The position numbers and the translations under genes are program-made. A DNA stretch of 10,603 nt from Bacteroidales bacterium (lineage in GTDB: Bacteria > Bacteroidota > Bacteroidia > Bacteroidales > UBA12077), in assembly GCA_030600865.1 (NCBI GenBank), contig JAUVUS010000039.1, forward strand, positions 1 to 10,603. The letters run 5' to 3'. Below are positions 7,592-10,603 of the stretch, piece by piece. The notes under the pieces are model-generated. The model did not search any database. It was not told where the DNA came from and saw only the letters and a list, made by a program, of their open reading frames with translations. How positions within the stretch are numbered: the first letter of the stretch is position 1; every line of letters begins with the position of its first letter.

Positions 7592-8596
7592 ATGAGTTTT
7601 GAGCAAATAATATCTGACTTAAAAAACAAAATTTACAAACCAGTTTATTTTTTATCGGGTGATGAACCCTACTTTATCGACCTGATTACAAAATATATAC
7701 ATGAAAATGTATTAAGCGATGCCGAAAAATCTTTTAATCAAACAGTGATGTATGGAAAAGAAGCTGAAATACACACTGTTATAGATACTGCCAAAAGATT
7801 TCCGATGATGGCAAATCATCAGGTTGTTATTGTAAAAGAGGCTCAAAATATCAAAAATATTGATGATTTGATTCATTATGTAAACGCTCCGTTAAAATCT
7901 ACATTACTTGTAATAAACTATAAGTATAAAACTCTTGATAAAAGAAAAAAGCTTTACAAGGCTATTAACGAAAATGGAGTTTTATACGAATCAAAAAAAT
8001 TATACGACAATGAAGTCCCGGCTTGGATAAATGGTTATTTAAAAAATAAAAACAGAAGCATTGATCCTAATGCAGGAATGTTGCTAACTGAATATTTGGG
8101 CAATGATTTAAGTAAAATTGCCAACGAATTAGAAAAATTAATTATTACCCTTCCTGATGGTGAATTTAATATTACCACATCACATATTGAACGAAATATT
8201 GGAATAAGCAAAGACTATAATAATTTTGAGTTGCATAAGGCTCTTACTCAAAAAAATGTTTTAAAAGCAAACCGCATTGTAAATTATTTTGGCCATAATC
8301 CAAAGGATAATCCCTTTACATTAACTATTTCAACTTTATATTATTTTTATAGCAAAGTATTGACTTACCATTTTATTAAAGATAAAAGAGATCGAAGAAA
8401 TGTAGCCGCTACTTTAAAAGTAAATCCATATTTTGTTGGAGATTACGAGAAAGCTGCAAGAAATTACAATCCCAAAAAAACGGTAGAGGTAATTGGTTTA
8501 CTGCGCGAGTATGATTTAAAATCAAAAGGCTTTAATAATGTTAGTACATCTCATGGAGAATTATTAAAAGAACTGGTTTATAAAATTCTTCATTAA
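7592..8596 (+). CDS. holA: DNA polymerase III subunit delta (clamp loader)
   Basis: A 334-residue protein, close to the usual length of about 340 for this family. It is the clamp-loader subunit that opens the beta sliding clamp during chromosome replication. The N-terminus has the diagnostic PVYFLSGDEPYFIDLI (17-32), the delta version of the nucleotide-binding fold. Further family signs are the PMMANHQVVIVKEAQN stretch (about 70-85), the acidic LLVINYKYKTLDKRKK strand and helix, NDLSKIANELEKL in the middle domain, and the C-terminal collar helices. Delta does not hydrolyse ATP, and no true Walker A is present, as expected. The ATG at 7592 lies 12 bases after amn; the rhomboid gene follows after 10 bases. 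It is presumably constitutive and transcribed from the amn side. Confidence 0.93.
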   Translation: MSFEQIISDLKNKIYKPVYFLSGDEPYFIDLITKYIHENVLSDAEKSFNQTVMYGKEAEIHTVIDTAKRFPMMANHQVVIVKEAQNIKNIDDLIHYVNAPLKSTLLVINYKYKTLDKRKKLYKAINENGVLYESKKLYDNEVPAWINGYLKNKNRSIDPNAGMLLTEYLGNDLSKIANELEKLIITLPDGEFNITTSHIERNIGISKDYNNFELHKALTQKNVLKANRIVNYFGHNPKDNPFTLTISTLYYFYSKVLTYHFIKDKRDRRNVAATLKVNPYFVGDYEKAARNYNPKKTVEVIGLLREYDLKSKGFNNVSTSHGELLKELVYKILH

Positions 8597-8606
8597 TATC
8601 TTTAGT

Positions 8607-9227
8607 ATGACAATCTTACTTATCGTAATAACATCTATCATATCAGTCATAGCATTTAATCGTAGGGAATTATTCAACAAGTTACAACTCAATCCTTATG
8701 CAGTTTATCATAAAAAAGAATGGTACAGAATAATATCACACGGATTTTTACATGCTGATTGGATTCATCTTTTTATTAACATGTTTGTACTTTATTCTTT
8801 CGGAAATTCAGTTGAAAGTATTTTTAAACAATTAGCTACCGAAGGAATCATAAAATCACCTGTATTATCATTTGTAATATTGTATTTTGCAAGTATGGTG
8901 TTTGCTACTGTCACAACCATAAAAAAACAAAAAGATAATTCATGGTATAATTCAGTTGGAGCATCAGGAGCAGTTTCTGCAATTGTATTTACTCACATAT
9001 TCTTTTTCCCTTTACAAGCAATTGAATTATATGCTATTATTCCAATTCCCGGAATTATTTTAGGAGTTGCCTACCTGGCATATTCTCATTATATGAGTAA
9101 GCGTAGTGGCGATAATGTAAATCACGATGCACATTTTATCGGTGCTGTATTTGGCTTTCTTTTCCCTATTGTTTTAGAACCTAAATTGATTAATGTATTT
9201 TTGGGTCAGTTATTTAATTTCTTATAA
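8607..9227 (+). CDS. Rhomboid-family intramembrane serine protease
   Basis: A 206-residue polytopic membrane protein. The catalytic dyad is visible: S120 in SVGASGAV (116-123) and H176 in NHDAHFIGAVFGFLF (172-186). The early rhomboid motif HGFLHADWIHLFINMF (45-60) supplies H49, H54 and N58, which frame the oxyanion region. Hydrophobic segments are near 2-18, 51-66, 86-103, 117-134, 139-160 and 176-192, consistent with a six-helix rhomboid core. No extra cytoplasmic domain is attached. It should cleave single-pass membrane proteins within or near the bilayer; the substrate is unknown. One speculative candidate is the single membrane helix of the large PD40 protein, but nothing beyond proximity links them. 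It lies 10 bases after holA and 6 before the phosphatase gene, so it is very likely part of the same transcript. Confidence 0.93.
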   Translation: MTILLIVITSIISVIAFNRRELFNKLQLNPYAVYHKKEWYRIISHGFLHADWIHLFINMFVLYSFGNSVESIFKQLATEGIIKSPVLSFVILYFASMVFATVTTIKKQKDNSWYNSVGASGAVSAIVFTHIFFFPLQAIELYAIIPIPGIILGVAYLAYSHYMSKRSGDNVNHDAHFIGAVFGFLFPIVLEPKLINVFLGQLFNFL

Positions 9228-9233
9228 TTACTT

Positions 9234-9758
9234 ATGAACAAAGCTATTTTTCTGGACAGAGACGGTGTTATTAATTTTGATCCGGGAGATTATACATACA
9301 AACTTGAAGAATTTAAAATTAATGATGGAGTAATTCCTTCACTCAAAAAGCTATACGATAAAGATTATCTTTTATTTATTATTACTAACCAGGGAGGAAT
9401 CTCTAAACAAATATACACTCATAAACATGTTGAAGACATTCATAAATATCTGGCTGATGAATTAAGAAAAGTGAATATTGAACTTACTGAAATATATTAT
9501 TGTCCTCATCATAGTGTTAATGAAAAATGTCTTTGCCGAAAACCAGATTCTCTATTAATAGAAAAAGCAATTGCCCGATTTAATATTGATCCTGAAAAAT
9601 CTTTTATGATTGGAGATAAACAAAGAGATGTTGAGGCTGCTGAAAAAGCCGGTGTAAAAGGGATAAAAGTTGGTCTTAATGAAAATATTGAAAAATATAT
9701 TAATCAGATAATTAACCAAGAAAAAATGACTAAAATGACTAAAATGACTAAAATTTAA
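9234..9758 (+). CDS. gmhB: HAD-family phosphatase, GmhB / HisB-N type
   Basis: A 174-residue class III HAD phosphatase. Motif I is FLDRDGVIN (D8 nucleophile, D10 acid/base), motif II TNQGG (51-55), motif III lysine in CRKP (K103), and motif IV IGDKQRDVEAA (126-136). A zinc site is formed by C90, H92, C99 and C101. The likely activity is removal of the 7-phosphate from D-glycero-D-manno-heptose 1,7-bisphosphate for lipopolysaccharide or surface-sugar synthesis. However, the zinc loop (six residues between H92 and C99) is shorter than in E. coli GmhB and nearer the histidinol-phosphatase HisB-N form, so the substrate is not settled. The last ten residues (MTKMTKMTKI) come from a 9-base tandem repeat and look like a recent, non-functional extension. 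It starts 6 bases after the rhomboid gene and ends the operon-like run. Confidence 0.85.
   Translation: MNKAIFLDRDGVINFDPGDYTYKLEEFKINDGVIPSLKKLYDKDYLLFIITNQGGISKQIYTHKHVEDIHKYLADELRKVNIELTEIYYCPHHSVNEKCLCRKPDSLLIEKAIARFNIDPEKSFMIGDKQRDVEAAEKAGVKGIKVGLNENIEKYINQIINQEKMTKMTKMTKI
9723..9754 (+). repeat. 9-base tandem repeat forming the 3' end of the phosphatase gene
   Basis: Three exact copies of AAAATGACT lie at 9723-9731, 9732-9740 and 9741-9749, followed by a partial copy AAAAT before the stop TAA at 9756. The unit is a multiple of three, so changes in copy number keep the frame and add or remove Met-Thr-Lys. The unit resembles the AAAATGATT sequence found in the spacer about 90 bases downstream. 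Confidence 0.9.
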
Positions 9759-9822
9759 AATAAGTTAAAATGTTTTGTGAGTATTTTAAGGGTACTACCA
9801 CAAATTTAATTGGCAATGTTTT

Positions 9823-9854
9823 AATGATAGAATGATAAAATGATTGAATGGTTA
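9823..9854 (+). repeat. 8-base tandem repeat AATGATNN, four copies
   Basis: Consecutive units are AATGATAG, AATGATAA, AATGATTG and AATGGTTA, giving a strict 8-base period with the last copy diverged. It lies in non-coding DNA and is related in sequence to the 16-base repeat on the opposite strand at 9923-9954. Confidence 0.75.
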
Positions 9855-9951
9855 TAGAAAATTATGATAGCCTGTATTATTCATAAAATATCACGCAAAG
9901 CCGCAGAAACGCAAAGTTTTAAATTTAATCATTTACGCATTTAATCATTTT
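9837..9951. repeat. Inverted repeat, 14-base arms, enclosing the CGCAAAG motif
   Basis: AAAATGATTGAATG at 9837-9850 is the reverse complement of CATTTAATCATTTT at 9938-9951 apart from one position, which would be a G-U pair in RNA. The arms are separated by 87 bases. The copy at 9923-9938 offers an alternative right arm. This could be a mobile-repeat boundary or simply related simple repeats in opposite orientation. Confidence 0.5.
9894..9916. repeat. CGCAAAG interspersed-type repeat
   Basis: CGCAAAG occurs at 9894-9900 and 9910-9916, flanking CCGCAGAAA, in otherwise AT-rich DNA. Runs of CGCAAAG-like units at about this spacing recur between genes in many Bacteroidota genomes as I recall; here the middle unit (CGCAGAA) is degenerate. 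The local rise in GC compared with the surroundings also marks it as distinct. Confidence 0.5.
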
Positions 9952-9954
9952 CAC
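9923..9954. repeat. 16-base direct repeat, two copies
   Basis: The copies are ATTTAATCATTTACGC (9923-9938) and ATTTAATCATTTTCAC (9939-9954), identical over the first 12 bases. Read on the minus strand they give AAATGATTAAAT, matching the theme of the 8-base array at 9823-9854. Confidence 0.75.
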
Positions 9955-9992
9955 TAAAATTACATAATCAGAACCTTTAAGCTAAATAAGAA

Positions 9993-10603
9993 GTGGCAGT
10001 AAACTCCTTCATATTATACAATGGCGAATATCATTATCACGATGAGTTTGGATTAAGTTTCAAAAACAGGGCCTTTTGTTATGGTGATGCATTATTTGAA
10101 ACCATGCATGCTAATGGAACAGAAATTCAGTTTTTCGAGGATCATATGAATCGTTTAAGGTATGGAATGGAAATCTTGAAAATGGAAGTTCCAACAGTAA
10201 TTGAAACTGGTTTTATAGAAAAGGAAATCATTAAACTTTTACATAAAAATAAACTTTATCAGGGAGTTCGTATTCGACTAAGTGTTTTTAGAAACGAGGG
10301 TGGAAAATATATTCCCGTAAATAATAATGTTTCTTATTTAGTTGAAACTGAATATATAGAGAATGATCATTACGAATTAAATCAGAAGGGTTTAATCGTT
10401 GATATTTTTAACGATATAAAAAAGCCTGTAAATACATTCTCAAATCTAAAATCAACAAATGCTTTACTTTATGTAATGGCAGGAATTTTCACAAAAGAAA
10501 AAAAATTAGATGATTGTATTTTATTGAATGAATGTGAAAATATTGTTGAAGGAATAAGTTCAAATATATTTTTAATTAAAGGAGATACTATTTCTACTCC
10601 TCC
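9993..10603 (+). CDS. Class IV aminotransferase (PabC/IlvE type), 3' end missing
   Basis: A PLP-dependent fold-type IV enzyme with 203 residues visible before the window ends. The GTG at 9993 is the start: an in-frame TAA lies at 9987-9989, and the first in-frame ATG (residue 38) would cut into the conserved NRAFCYGDALFETM (25-38). Other landmarks are FFEDHMNRL (47-55), RIRLSVFR (93-100), NLKSTNALLYV (151-161) with K153 as the PLP-binding lysine, and VEGISSNIFLI (185-195) with E186 contacting the cofactor, ending in STP. The likely reaction is aminodeoxychorismate lyase (4-aminobenzoate for folate) or branched-chain amino-acid transamination; the small size and GDALFET motif favour the former, but the families are hard to separate. 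About 70-80 residues are probably missing. It lies after a 234-base repeat-rich spacer, so it probably has its own promoter. Confidence 0.88.
   Translation, partial: MAVNSFILYNGEYHYHDEFGLSFKNRAFCYGDALFETMHANGTEIQFFEDHMNRLRYGMEILKMEVPTVIETGFIEKEIIKLLHKNKLYQGVRIRLSVFRNEGGKYIPVNNNVSYLVETEYIENDHYELNQKGLIVDIFNDIKKPVNTFSNLKSTNALLYVMAGIFTKEKKLDDCILLNECENIVEGISSNIFLIKGDTISTP

Larger units (their letters stand above)
9759..9992. other. Repeat-rich 234-base spacer without a gene
   Basis: No coding frame of note is visible between the phosphatase stop and the aminotransferase start. It contains an 8-base tandem repeat (9823-9854), a CGCAAAG pair (9894-9916), a 16-base direct repeat (9923-9954), and a long-range inverted repeat between the first and last of these. 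No -33/-7 promoter pair and no GC-rich hairpin with a T-run was found. TTAAAAT/ATTTTAA at 9765-9789 could pair but is purely AT and lacks a T tail. Confidence 0.7.

Noticed and set aside
9765..9789. Terminator after the phosphatase gene (TTAAAAT / ATTTTAA)
   Set aside because: The stem has no G-C pair and is followed by AGGG rather than a T-run.
9823..9954. CRISPR array
   Set aside because: Repeat units are 8 to 16 bases, directly adjacent, with no unique spacers of regular length and no cas genes.

Overview
The window is an AT-rich stretch of a Bacteroidota chromosome, most likely from a Bacteroidales or Marinilabiliales-type anaerobe or marine/sediment lineage (order is inference). The evidence is signal peptides ending in a serine-glutamine junction (FSQ), TPR plus PD40 beta-propeller secreted proteins, a short stand-alone AMP nucleosidase, a lone HsdR_N-type protein beside holA, and A-rich translation starts without clear Shine-Dalgarno sites.

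Region A (1-5684) is a tandem array of three paralogous exported proteins, each with an N-terminal TPR block followed by five visible PD40 repeats. The first copy is cut by the left window edge. The middle copy is more than twice as long: after the propeller it has a possible degenerate beta-sandwich, two copies of a 73-residue beta module, an alpha-helical region, and a C-terminal transmembrane helix with a basic tail. The third copy is short, like the first. The TPR-plus-propeller layout recalls PorE of the type IX secretion system, but none of the three has an OmpA peptidoglycan-binding domain. A GNAT acetyltransferase (5708-6262) follows 23 bases after the third copy.

Region B (6289-9758) holds housekeeping genes. 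A small PD-(D/E)xK-fold protein (HsdR_N type) is on the minus strand and diverges from a tight plus-strand cluster: AMP nucleosidase, DNA polymerase III delta subunit (holA), a rhomboid protease and a GmhB/HisB-N type HAD phosphatase. Gaps are 12, 10 and 6 bases, so the four are probably one operon joining purine salvage, clamp loading, membrane proteolysis and sugar-phosphate or histidinol-phosphate hydrolysis.

Region C (9723-9992) is repeat-rich: a 9-base tandem repeat forms the 3' end of the phosphatase gene, then come an 8-base tandem repeat, a CGCAAAG pair, and a 16-base direct repeat whose copies are inverted relative to the 8-base array. A class IV aminotransferase (pabC/ilvE type) starts with GTG at 9993 and runs off the right edge.

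The least explained parts are the TPR-PD40 array with its membrane-anchored middle member, the orphan nuclease-fold protein beside holA, and the small repeats that reach into a coding sequence. No tRNA, rRNA, CRISPR array or insertion sequence was seen.
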